NCBI GenBank assembly: GCA_013368445.1 | Contig: JAACJO010000024.1 | Location: 434,001 to 498,000 of the forward strand | DNA: 64,000 nt | DNA from: Leucocoprinus leucothites | Lineage: Eukaryota; Basidiomycota; Agaricomycetes; Agaricales; Agaricaceae | Direction: 5' to 3' | In this document: positions 22,971 to 33,805 of the stretch, piece after piece | How positions within the stretch are numbered: position 1 is the first letter of the stretch | Layout: each line of letters starts with the position of its first letter | Program-made: the position numbers and the translations under genes | Notes under the pieces: generated by a model | The model's input: only the letters and a program-made list of their open reading frames with translations | What the model was told of the DNA's origin: nothing | The model's database searches: none

Positions 22971-24488
22971 AGTCGTGGCAGGAAATTAAGCAGACGGGCG
23001 TGCGAGGGGAGAGAATAAAAGCAAAACCAGAAGAAAAAGCGGGGTATAGTATTCGAGAAATTTTTGACCCTCGAGGTGGTGGGTATCCAGAAAATTGTCG
23101 GGTCCTCAGAAAGATCGGCTTAAGTTGCTTTTAGCAGGACTTCGGCACGTGTCCGGCTTGACCGAAAAGGGTAGAGTGAGCTGGCGCCCTGACTCGGAAT
23201 TCAAGATCCAGTCAGATCCGTGCTTCGCTAAGATTCTCGCTGCTAGAGCTCATTCACACATCCACTCTCTTTTCCTTGCGCAGGGCGACACGATACCAGG
23301 CCATGCCTGCCCCCCCACTTCTCCAACTTTGGGCAGCTACAGTTATCGGCTATCTCTGATTTAGCCGGAAATTATAGCTCTCGCCGCCCCCGGATGTCTG
23401 GACCCCGAAACAACAACGCCTGCAATTACTGTAAGATCCATTAATCGAACACCAAGAGTTGTCAGCCTGACCGAACAGCAGGGCCCGTCATGAACAACAA
23501 CAGGGTGGGAGACCGCGACCAACGAACAGCAGCAACAAATATGATAATAAATATTGATTATCATATTGTTTATACTCTGTACCTGTTCTATCCGACAAAA
23601 CTAGTTCTCATTCTCGATGTTCGGGCCACAGAAAATCACCATTTTTTCGAAATTTATTATAAATGAATTTCTGTGATATACATATTTTGGTTCAGCTCGA
23701 ACAATAAGGGGACTTCTAGCAGTGACTCCGAGTCGACCGAACAGGAGAAGCCTGTTTTGTGACGTGACTTACCGTTCGACTAATGGAACTCACAGTATGC
23801 TTAGTCCCTCTCTTAGAGTTCCTCTTACCAAACTCAATGCACGCGCATCCTTTTAATTTTTGAACGTGGCATCTCTTAGAAACTCACCCCAACTCGTGGT
23901 CCCAACGTGAGACAGCGAACCCGATCCCGGTAGCAGCAACTTTGGCTAGCTTTGGCCTCTCCTGGAAAAGACCTTCGTGAACATTTTTCCTTTCATGTGC
24001 GAACGGTTGTCATCATTTAGGTCGAAAGTTTTGGCATATCATATGTTGCACAGCCTTCTGCGGCTCCTAAATGATCGCCACGACGACACCTCACCAGCCT
24101 TCACCTTTAGCCCGACCAGGCCGCTCCAGGCCGCCGTAGGCCATGGAGCTTCGATCGGCTTGAGGGTCGCACCGGAATGTCGCCGTCGTTTGGTCTTGGA
24201 CGTAGGCATCCTCCATCACCGCCCGCCCTTCATCCTATTAATTACTAGCTATGTGCGCTGGATTACGACTTTCATTACCTTGAAATTCGTGGGTCCTGAC
24301 GTCAAAGTTTGTCTCAACTGACCTCTGATTGTCCACTATATCCTCCTATGGTTGTTGAAATCCCACAGCACGTGCGCGTTTCATGACCTCACACATCGAC
24401 TCATAGGCCCCACTTGGCCCCAAGGAAGAGGCTATATTGCTGGCAATTTACGACCCACAATGCCCAACTATCAACGACTACTTTCATC
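22971..24488. other. intergenic, upstream of the metallothionein
   Basis: No gene is supported in these 1.5 kb. The left end is the BTB promoter. The right end is the metallothionein promoter, with a weak TATA-like CTATATT at 24432-24438, 51 bp before its ATG. Confidence 0.4.
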
Positions 24489-24707
24489 ATGTACACCGTA
24501 CGTCGTTTGTCCTATTTCATTTTCCAATATTCAAATTTCCTTGTTCATAGATCACTAACGTCCTTGTTGACTATCACTGTGGCAATGCCAATTGTGGATG
24601 TGGCGACAAGTGAGTAGATCGTCTGCCGTTATATCATACTCCGCTGACGCGATCGCATGTTTAGTTGCAAGTGCGAGGCTGGTAACTGCAAGTGCGGAGC
24701 CAAGTAG
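24489..24707 (+). CDS. metallothionein, 36 aa with 7 Cys, three tiny exons
   Basis: Exons 24489-24497 (9 nt), 24551-24609 (59 nt) and 24665-24707 (43 nt), with GT-AG introns of 53 and 55 nt, give 36 residues. The protein starts MYTITNVLVDYHCGNANCGC and ends NCKCGAK. Cys at 13, 18, 20, 24, 26, 31 and 33 give C-x4-CxC-x3-CxC-x4-CxC, with no Met, His-rich or hydrophobic domain after residue 12. Seven Cys in CxC pairs is the hallmark of small fungal metallothioneins, which bind Cu(I), and some Zn or Cd, in the cytosol for storage and detoxification. The sequence conserved up to the stop and the phased introns make chance unlikely. The gene is easily missed because no exon exceeds 60 nt. Confidence 0.88.
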
Positions 24708-27700
24708 ACGACCTTGTTGCCAGCGTTCTTGACGTCTTGTTCGTGTCCCACATTCAAGACTTGACTATGATAATTCTCTGTAAATCTAGTTCGTTCGAAT
24801 GTATGTTATGAAAGCCTGGACCCGACCGCTGATATTGTTAAGATGGCGTCCATAAGTCCGTGTTAGACACTGTTTTTCGAGCCCTTCATCTAATTTATCA
24901 ACCACCTGCTCTCTCTACGAGCCCCACCTTCAATACCAATTAAGATCGTTATCCAAATTTGTCCTCTTATGGGCGCTGCACGCTGTAGGTGTCGTCTCCG
25001 TAGGCGAAAATGGCTTGATGGCTTTGACCGCAACATCCACTATGCACATGTATCATCCTAGAATCAAATCTTTGAGTATGCATTTTATAGCGGAACACAA
25101 GTATACGCCTAATAGTTATTACGGACATTCGGAATCGGATTAAGACGAACCGCTTGTTGTGTTTTGTGATCGCGCCCTTGTTCTAAAATTGAGTTTTGCA
25201 CAGCAACATACCTTCTTGCTCCATTTCGGGTATAAAGTTGATGGTATAAACGCTTTTGAGTGTGATAGTAATTTAGGCAATTAGGGTGTCATGTTAGTTG
25301 TCGTCATTGACATAGCGTGCCACTTGAAATAACCGTATCTTGGAGACTTCAAAGGTGAACAGATTTGATGTTCAGAACATTTCTGGCGCAATGAAAGATT
25401 AGAATCTTTGAGTACCCGAACTTACCCGCTTTGTTCTTCCGACAATACTTATTAGTATCACGAATGAAAGCAGACGCTTGGCCCATTCTCTGTAATCAAT
25501 CACGGTAATCATGTTGAGAATGGATAATTCGACAGCGTTCTCTGTTTGTACGAGCTAATAACTGGACTCTGTGCTCTCGCTCAACGAGTTCTCGGAGATC
25601 AAGTGAGTCTTGCAGACGGTGATTCTATGAGAGGATAATTATAGAATGGTGAGTACGAAAAAAATAGACACGCTTCCGCCCCCGGAACTCGATCCCTCGG
25701 CCGCTGCTACCCCGGCCCATAAGTGATATGTCTCGTAAGAAGCCCACCCTATCTTGTGTCAGCCCTGAGCCAACACTTCTTCTTCCACTTTAAGCAGTTA
25801 GTTCGTAGGGAAATGAATAGGTTAGTACCCTGCCGTCATCGGCTAACAGAACTATATGAGCAGGCTGTACAAAGAGTTTCTTCATCTCCGCTGATGTCTA
25901 GATCCAAGAGCACTTTATGGCACGAGACATACTAGGTGTGGGGAAGGAGTGGTTTGGTGGTATGGGGTGAGAATGAAATGGTGGCGGTCTCTGTGAAAAT
26001 CTTGGACTGCGTTTAATAGAGAGGTGATCAGGGACCACTCGCACGACTGTGCAATGAGGTTGTCACTTGCTGATACTTCCAGGCGCAGTTGTTAATGTCG
26101 GCGGAGGTACTGGAGAAGGGTCTGTGAAGATGAGGGATACCGGCCCTCTTGGGTTGTGTGTATGGTGGTAGTGATGTACCGTAACCACATCTGGATTAGT
26201 GTACTAGAGAACAATCCCATCGCCGACTTGTGGGCTCTTATGCAGAGGTTTGTGGACTCCACTGAGAATACCGTGTCGAGTTCAGGATCCTGGTTCCCGG
26301 TTCCCCAAAACCATGAGGTGTTTTTCCCTGAGGGCCCTGAAGCACTAACAGGGACATACTCAGACCTCCAACCGAAGGCTATTAGATTCCGTGTAACCAA
26401 TGGATCCGATTGGCTCGCATAATCTACTGCTAGCTTATTGTTCAAGTCCTTGGAGGATAATGTATGATAAGTTACATATGTGCCGCGATTGATGTCCAGT
26501 GAGTATAGACGACGGTAGTACGGTGCTGACTACGACCAGTCCGCACAACCTCCGCTCATCACGGTTTTCGACATTGTGTCTGTTCCAATCTTACTCACTC
26601 GCGGGAAGGGGATCCCCAGTAGTACTGGTAAAAATATCTGTATTGCACTTCGTGATAACATTAGTGGAGGTTAATTCTTCTCAGCCACCATCAGCGAATA
26701 TTCCGAGATACGGTCGCGGGAGAACTTGCACCTGAATCAGAGTTTTTTTCTACAGCACCGCAAGGCAAAGAGCGTGTACATGGAATGGATCTCGGGAGGA
26801 CATAGGAACTAGAATGGTCAAGTGTTCCGCACTGAACGGTGTTGGTTGTTAAGTCCGCAAGTAGGCTATCGGAGCCGATGCGGTGGTACTTGGTTATATG
26901 CCGTTTTCCTACACCGTATGCTGGGGTTAGTATTAGTACGGTTAAAAGGTATTGGATCGTTTCTACGTCTGTAAGCCCGCGGAGCATGTTTTTCTCCTGA
27001 AGATGTGGGCTAAGTTGCACACGAATTCTCCTTTAGGGCTACCTCCCGGTTGTCCATAGAGAATCATGAATTATCACTTAGATGACGAGGGGTAAGAGGA
27101 CAAAGTTTGAAGCTTTTCATCGGACAGACAAGTGAGCCCAAGGCATCTCGTATATGAGTTCGGCCCGATTCAGACAGCTGGATAATCGACATATCATACC
27201 TCCCAACAAGTGGGCTGTAGATGAGCTCTTCTGCGAGTGACGCTCATGTATCCACTTAAACACTGACCTATCCCAGGGTTCCCATACACCTAGACGTGTC
27301 CCTAGTTCTCGTGGATGGTCATAGTAGTACCAATTCTGAGTGGTCCGTGCACCAACTCCAGACTGGGAGAAATGGATGGGTAGACAACCACTTATAATAC
27401 ATTTGTATTCCGAATGTGCGAATGTACAAGTTCTTAGCTAGGCACCCAAAATGTCTCGCATTTATTTGCTGATAAGTATTGCATTTCTGCCAGTTACTGT
27501 ATCTATGAGTTGTTTTAATCATGTTTGAGCTAATCAAACACTTCCCAAGAGGGTACTCGACAGGGTTGGAGGGTTCGTACAGAGACGCCTAGGTCCACGA
27601 GAAACATCAGATCGCAGGTGGCTTACTAAAGTCCACCTGGCATACCAATCATGATCGAGTACACAAAAGAGAGGCACCACAGGCGATCGACTGGTAGTCT

Positions 27701-27910
27701 CGTCATCAAATGATCCATTGGGGTCACGCAAGCAACACGGCCAGCCAGATACGCACCCTCTGACTAGAGAAACTCCATCGATGTCGTGATGTACACACCA
27801 CCAACAATAGCTCAGTGACGAATGGTAGGTGATGAAATCCAGCACTATGTCTAAATGCATCCTAGGAGTGGGGAGAAGAGGAGAGGGGAAGGGAGAGGGA
27901 GGGAAGACTA

Positions 27911-27918
27911 TGACGTCA
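27911..27918. promoter_or_regulatory. CRE/ATF-like palindrome, upstream of the HAM1-like gene
   Basis: TGACGTCA, a perfect bZIP (Atf1/CREB class) site, 139 bp upstream of the ATG at 28057. A second, nearly perfect copy (TGACGTCG) is at 27953-27960. The pair suggests stress-responsive control, which is inferred. Confidence 0.5.
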
Positions 27919-27952
27919 CGCTAATTACTCTTAGACACTTGATGTATTTTGA

Positions 27953-27960
27953 TGACGTCG
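27953..27960. promoter_or_regulatory. second CRE-like site (TGACGTCG)
   Basis: One mismatch from the palindrome at 27911-27918 and 97 bp upstream of the HAM1-like ATG. Support is by pairing with the perfect site. Confidence 0.4.
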
Positions 27961-28002
27961 GTTTATCATCACTTGCAGCTTTCGCCACTTGAGCCCCTTT
28001 CC

Positions 28003-28009
28003 TTTATAA
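28003..28009 (+). promoter_or_regulatory. TATA-like element of the HAM1-like gene
   Basis: TTTATAA lies 48 bp upstream of the ATG at 28057, with the two CRE-like sites further upstream. Position fits a core promoter. Confidence 0.4.
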
Positions 28010-28056
28010 CCTTTTGCATTCAACGCCAAAGAGTCTCCACTACCATCCAATAACCC

Positions 28057-31000
28057 ATGTCTCTTCCACACGCAAAGAAAGATATTAGTGAACACCCCGC
28101 CAAGGACGCCGTTACGGCTCCTGTTGACAGGGCCGACAAAGACCGCGATGTCGGTCGAAAGGCAAGTATACTATCTCTGAATGCATTGTGTTCATAAACT
28201 AATATGTCGTGGATTAGATCCGTCTCTATGGAGCCATTGAAGCGTTCCGTCAGGGTCGCCTACCGACCAACAAGCAACTAGATGACGGTCTTCAATACAT
28301 TCGAGACAACGAGCCTGTTGAGGTCGAAAAATTGTCTCCAGACGGCCGAAAACTCATCAGTGACACACGCGATATCATCAATACCACACGTTTAATTTTG
28401 CAAGAGAAGAACGCCGATGAATTGTTGCAGAACTTTGTATGGCATACGAGGGATATTGACCGGGACGCTATTGCACCTGGTGATGTTGAACAGCGGTTAC
28501 CTGTGGATAAGGAAACTGCAAGGTCTGATAGCCAGCAGGGTACGTGATTGCTGCCGTCAGTATCACGCTCTATCATAACTCACATAAACTCTTTCCAGCT
28601 GTTAAGCATTTACGTACTCTTTTACACATTGTCCTCACCAACTCGGAAGCTCGGAAGCTCTTCTCTGACTTTTCTGTTATCGGACGCGACCTTCTCTCCA
28701 AATCAGCATCCAAGGCTGCTGAAACTCTCGCGCCTTCCGAAGAAGCTCTCCGACGTGCTGACGAAGTTGGTCCGGATAATGAATTCGTCACTGAAGGTGG
28801 TCGGCGCGTAGGGCCTGAGGAGACTCCTGTCCTTGAAGCCCGAGTTCCCGGCACAGACTCGACTATTCGAAGGCACCCCCATGAAGATGAAGCTTTTGTT
28901 CATACCCAGGAGGGCGAACGGCGGCCCATGAGCGATGTTCGTCAGGAAGCAACAACCCGTGCAGGAGACCTAGTCGAGGAGGGTATGAGGAGAGGAGACA
29001 GGGTCGGTGACGAGGCCCATTCTCGTGCTCGTGGCCATGTTGAGGATATCCAAGAAGCAGAGCAGCCTGAGGCAGAGGCACGCGCAAAGAAGACCGGGTT
29101 TATGGGGAAGATGAAGGATATGACGGTGCGTCGTATAATTCTCCTGCCATTCCAGATACTGATGGAATGAATACACAGCAAAATTTCACTGATCGTATTC
29201 CACCACAGCACAAGGACAAAGCCCAGGAACACTACGATCGTGGACATCGATTCCTCACAGAGGAATATTTCCCAGAGGAGAGGCGCGAGCAGTTCATTTT
29301 CCGAGGGAAGAAAGTCGTCTTGGAGTGTCAGAGGCACGATGATTACCAAGAGTCCATTCGTTGGCTCCTCAGTTATATCGAGGATTATGCCAAGCATGGT
29401 CGGCACATCGCCACCAATGGGCAATCTACTGGCAAGAGTGCCTTCAGTGTACGTTCATTTGAGTCTCATCAAGTCACATTTTGTTGAGCCATATCCGTTA
29501 GGAACCACGAGTTGACCTTTCCCTCCGCGAGGTCCGGACCTTGCTCGAGCGGTTCGCGAATAACACTTCTATCGATGGAATCATAGATGCCGCAAACGTC
29601 TTGATTGATGATTCCAGGCGAGATCCTGAGCTTCGTCGTTGGTTCAAGGATGTCGACGGGTATATCCGCAGGGTATGTTCTATCACAGGCTCTCGAGTAT
29701 TCTCTTATTTACTTTGTCGCATAGGTCCTCCTTGAGCCAGGGTATATCTTGGACAAGGGCTGTAATCAGCAAGGAAGCGAGTTACGCGAGAGTGGTCGAC
29801 GATTCTATGATGACAAGTATCGTTCCCAGTTTGACAACCTTTTCAACAACGTCAGTGCCTGGTTCAAAGCTATGGGCGAGGATCCGGTAAGCAATCGTAT
29901 ACCGTATCTCACATGTCTGAACTGACAACGGTGTATCAGCTGAACAAACAATTCGGAGAAGATTGGGCTCGACTCACCAAGGACCTCTTGTTTGACAGCG
30001 AAGGCAGTCTAAAATTCAAGCCCGAATTGTGGAATGACATTCGCAAAGTCATCCTGCCACAGGTTATAAAGAAGGCAAGTATTCGCTGACTCCTCAATCG
30101 TCCGTTCATCACTTACCTTTGTATCCTCTTCAGATTGGATACGTTCCTATTCCCCGTATTGAGTACACTGACGAGAGTCTTGACCTCGTCCTTGAAAATC
30201 TCGCACTCCAAGGCAGCAATTTGTTCCCTAACATCATCTCGCTCGAAGCACAGAATTATATCAAGTTCTCCCCCTATAATGCGATTGCCGATGATAACCG
30301 ACATCGTATCACGCTTCATTTGGAGCAGATGCAAGCGGACATGCGAGACGTGGCATTTTATTATCGTATGAAGAGCGGGTTGAAGATGAAAGATTCAGGA
30401 TTGGCGGATGTGTTACTTGGTGGACGTGGATTGAGCGTGAGTGTTTGGTGTTTATGACGATTTCCGGGATCGAGTGACTGACTGACATCGTTTTTCCTTC
30501 TACTTCTTTAACGCATTTATGGCACCTCCACTTGACCAATCAACCCCTTTCTCGTGACATGCTCGTCGTCTAGTCAACCATCGTTCTCCGCTCAACGACC
30601 CGTGACAAATCATCCGTGTTCGAAGTGGAAGATGTCCAAGTCAAAGTTGACTCGTTGAAATTCTCCATCCGCGACGCGAAGCACAACATCTTGTACAAGA
30701 CGATTAAACCCCTGGCGACGGGGTTAGTGAAGAAGCAGATTCAGAAGGCGATCAAGGATGCCCTGGTTACCGGTTTGGAGTATATCGATGGGCAGCTTGT
30801 GACTGTTAGAGATAGGATGCAGACTGCGAAGGAGACAGAGGGCGAGAGTCGTACTGATGTCTTGAAGGAGGTATGTAGGGATTCTTCGTATTGCTGGACT
30901 TGTCAGACGTCCTGGCATCACCACCACTGATACGCGCGTTTTCTTTTCGTATCCCCTCGGTTGTGTGACGGTGGCTGACTATTTGCCGGTAGATGTTCCA

Positions 31001-31664
31001 GCACAAGAAGAAAGAAGCCGAAATCAAAGAAGGGGAAAAGACGTCGCAGTTCAAGATTGTTGCTAACAAGCGGGACTCGATTTTGGCGCCTGTCGGGCAT
31101 CCGAGAGGATGGATTCATTTGACGGAAGAGAGAGAAAAGGCAGCCGTACATGGCACGGAGTGGCGTTCGGAAGCGTGAGTGGTTCATGTTATGTTCTACG
31201 GATTCGGCCGACTGATTTCGGAATATTTTCGGGGTTGTTACAGTTTCGACCTCGAGAATCGTAACCGAGATACCCCGGCTCCTCAGACTGGCACTACTAC
31301 CGGCATCGCAGGCCCTGCGGCTACAGGGCAAGATCGTCGCAAGGCCCCGGGAGAGACACAACCATCAGCAAGCGGAGGTGCAGCTCCAATGATCAATACG
31401 AACATTCCTGGCCCTGAAATCGCCGGATCTGGTGATCGCGTTCGAGTTGTACAGCCTGCTCATCCCGACTCGGCGGCCGACGGCCATATGCATGGACATC
31501 CTGGACATTCACAGAAAGACCATCGCGAGACTGCAGTGATGTCTGAGCCTTCGACTCATACCCCCGGTACCAAAGACTCGGGTGCGGCGATGGCGAAAGA
31601 AAAGCTCCAGCAGCAACAGCGTGAGACCATGACGGGTGCTACTAGGCCCACGCATGTTAATTGA
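28057..31664 (+). CDS. HAM1-like N- and C-terminal domain protein
   Basis: Eleven exons in phase give 964 aa: 28057-28161, 28218-28539, 28599-29125, 29179-29448, 29502-29672, 29725-29886, 29940-30074, 30134-30436, 30574-30870, 30993-31174 and 31244-31664. The N-terminal half (AIEAFRQGRLPTNKQLDDGL, then a helical region with LLHIVLTNSEARKLFSDFSV) fits the Pfam HAM1-like N-terminal domain. The segment from QIGYVPIPRIEYTDE-like IGYVPIPRIEYTDESLDLVL to the KPLATGLVKKQI region fits the HAM1-like C-terminal domain. A charged linker (about 180-310) separates helical parts, and the tail is disordered. The molecular role is not established to my knowledge; lipid-binding or scaffold function is speculation. 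Introns 1 and 7 both use GC donors in the context AAG|GCAAGT. The gene is intact. Confidence 0.88.
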
Positions 31665-33485
31665 AGATATAACACGCCATGATTTATGATTTTTTGACGG
31701 ACAGCTGGTGGGGGGAGTTTTATTCGGACGAGCAGAGAGTCGGAGTCGTACTATGCGGATGCAGAGATGTGTCCATTTATGTTTACTCTGGTTTCTTTAA
31801 AACCGCGTACTTGTATGAGTATAATGCTTTTGTAATTGTAGGTGCGGCCCTCCGCGCTTGTAGGGACCGGAGACTAGCTCTGTTGTCGGACTGGACCATA
31901 CTGGACATAAATATGTTTTTTTACTTTTCCTCCACTTCGCAAACTGCCTCCCCTGACTCACTAAGTCCTTCATGGGTGTCAATAATTTGCCACCCGACAT
32001 CCTTTGCAAAAATTTCCGGCTCTTCACCACAAATGTAATGGAGACCGCGTCAGTACTTTATATCAAGCAGATGTTCGTCAATCAGAAACATCACTTTCAA
32101 ACTAACCACCTCCTTTGCGGTTTTGGGTCGGGCCATCTGGCGGTAAATTGCTGTTCTTCGGCCTCTGTCAAAACAGCAACCAAACATCAAGGAGCCACCA
32201 TGTAGGCTGATTCCGACATGCCTCATCACTGTGTAGGATGGCTTTGGAACGGAGCCCCAATGAGACGTACGGCGATCTGGCCATCATGTCGCGTTCAAAT
32301 AGTTTATTGAATATGGGCAAAAAGGTCTTCACAAATATTAAAGCGAGTGGGAAGTTGAAAGTGTGTGCCGTTGCTTCTACGTTGCAGAACTTGTGCGTCA
32401 CGGCTCCTGAGTGAGTCATGATATAAACGTCTTCTACAGCCTCGTGCTCTACCTGGACTGTTTAGTCGAATTCATGGCCCTGGAGTGCTCTCGGAAAGCC
32501 ATAAAAGCTCTAGACCTGATACTTCGTGAAGGAGACCCAGAGACATGCTTTGAATTCGTACCCCAGGATGGTCGACAACTTGCGTCTGACTGACATTACA
32601 GGTTTCGAAACCAAAGCGGTATGGTTGGTACAACCTTTCCAATATAAGGTCGGACATCCTAATAGTCCTTAGACAAATTCAAAGAGGGCCAAGTCGGGTT
32701 GAAAAAGCAAAAAGCACGCCCTACGCATTTTCCCGAAGACCAATGCATCCCCGATCCAAAGGAGTAGATTTTAGTGACCTGGAAAAAACCAGGACAAGAG
32801 TTTAAGTTACACAGTTTTGCCGTATCGTTAATAGCTTGGTTCAGGGAAAGTTCGACCCAACGATGATGCAGGACTCTGAAGAGAAGAGTTATGCAGGTCG
32901 TGTGATACCAAATAAAGCTGCTCCATTGCCTCTATTGCGTTAAACAATGTTATGGCACATGCTTCCGCACAGGAGCCAGAGATAACTCGACCGTCATAGA
33001 AAGACGATGGAAACGTGGGTGACAAGTTGTGGAAATATGTCATGAAGAAGGCGTGACAGGACAAGTGGTAGCCTATGTTTCGAATATATGCACGAAGACA
33101 CTTTTTCTTTCTTGTTTTCTAAGACGAATTGAATTCAGATTTCAAGGCGGAACGTGGTGATGTCAAAGGCAAATAATGGACCTTGATTCCGCAGTTTGGG
33201 GTAGTTATGGTATGCTGCTTGTGGCGAGAAACCATAGAAATGCCCTGCCATTCAAGCTTCGCTAAGCGACTGTAGTTGGCAACAAATGTAGTATGCCGAA
33301 GTTCAAAGCGCCTCAGCACGGCGACGGTACTCCTCCCCTCGTTTTTTCCTACGGAATCACCGTTCTATTTAATTTTCGCCAGCTCATGAATTTTAATTAG
33401 AACCGACTCACAACATCTATATCCAGCATAATGCTACGGCCTCCCATCTGTTCGGGTCGATTATGGTAACATATGTCTTCAGCGT
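31665..33485. other. intergenic, no supported gene
   Basis: Several frames of 60-119 codons exist on both strands, but none has a recognisable motif or splice structure. A short reading at 31970 (NLPPDILCKNFRLF) faintly resembles an F-box start but leads nowhere. Confidence 0.35.
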
Positions 33486-33805
33486 ATGATACATCGCAAT
33501 ATAGTGCGACAGCATATGGTGATCGTTACCATATTACGCTTTATTTGGAATAAATGCAAGCGGGTATGCGGAATGCGACTTTTTTTTGTCTTATTGCACG
33601 ACAAGTGGGTTGGGAGTTGACGGGTTCGGGACTGCCGGATTTAGTACCTGGTGGACGTGGATTGAGCTTCAGGAAGTAGTGTTTATGATGATTGCCGGGA
33701 CCGAGTGGCTGACTGACTGACTGACTGACTGACATCGGACCTGCTCCTTTGACCTCCTTTGACACGTTCATGACGGCTTCAACTTGAGCGCTGTCTTGTC
33801 ATTTG
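33486..33805 (+). pseudogene. decayed duplicate of a HAM1-like gene segment
   Basis: About 320 nt align by eye with 30285-30530, the end of exon 8 and the start of intron 8 of the HAM1-like gene. Shared blocks include the CTTCATTTGGA/CTTTATTTGGA stretch, GATGCAAGCGG-type sequence, GGTGGACGTGGATTGAGC, TGTTTATGATGATT and GAGTGGCTGACTGACTGAC. There are many substitutions and small indels, and the frame is lost. Because the copy includes intron sequence, it arose from DNA duplication, not from a processed transcript. It contains an expanded CTGA repeat. Ends are approximate. Confidence 0.7.
33709..33733 (+). repeat. (CTGA)n microsatellite
   Basis: Six tandem CTGA copies plus a base. The homologous place in the parent gene, in intron 8 near 30474-30486, has only two to three copies, so the repeat expanded after duplication. 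Confidence 0.85.

Larger units (their letters stand above)
24708..28056. other. gene-poor region
   Basis: Over 3.3 kb no coding region could be supported on either strand. Frames at 26092-26445 and 26691-27020 (minus) and 26156-26422 (plus) are open for 88-117 codons, but they show no motif and no splice partners. A purine-rich tract (about 27870-27905) and the promoter of the HAM1-like gene form the right end. Confidence 0.4.

Noticed and set aside
25671..25720. GC-rich stretch resembling the 3' half of a tRNA on the minus strand
   Set aside because: The T-loop consensus does not match and no cloverleaf can be drawn.
26092..27020. Several open frames that might form a spliced gene
   Set aside because: No consistent splice phases and no recognisable domain.
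31970..32040. F-box-like NLPPDILCKNFRLF
   Set aside because: Too short, with no second half of an F-box and no LRR downstream.
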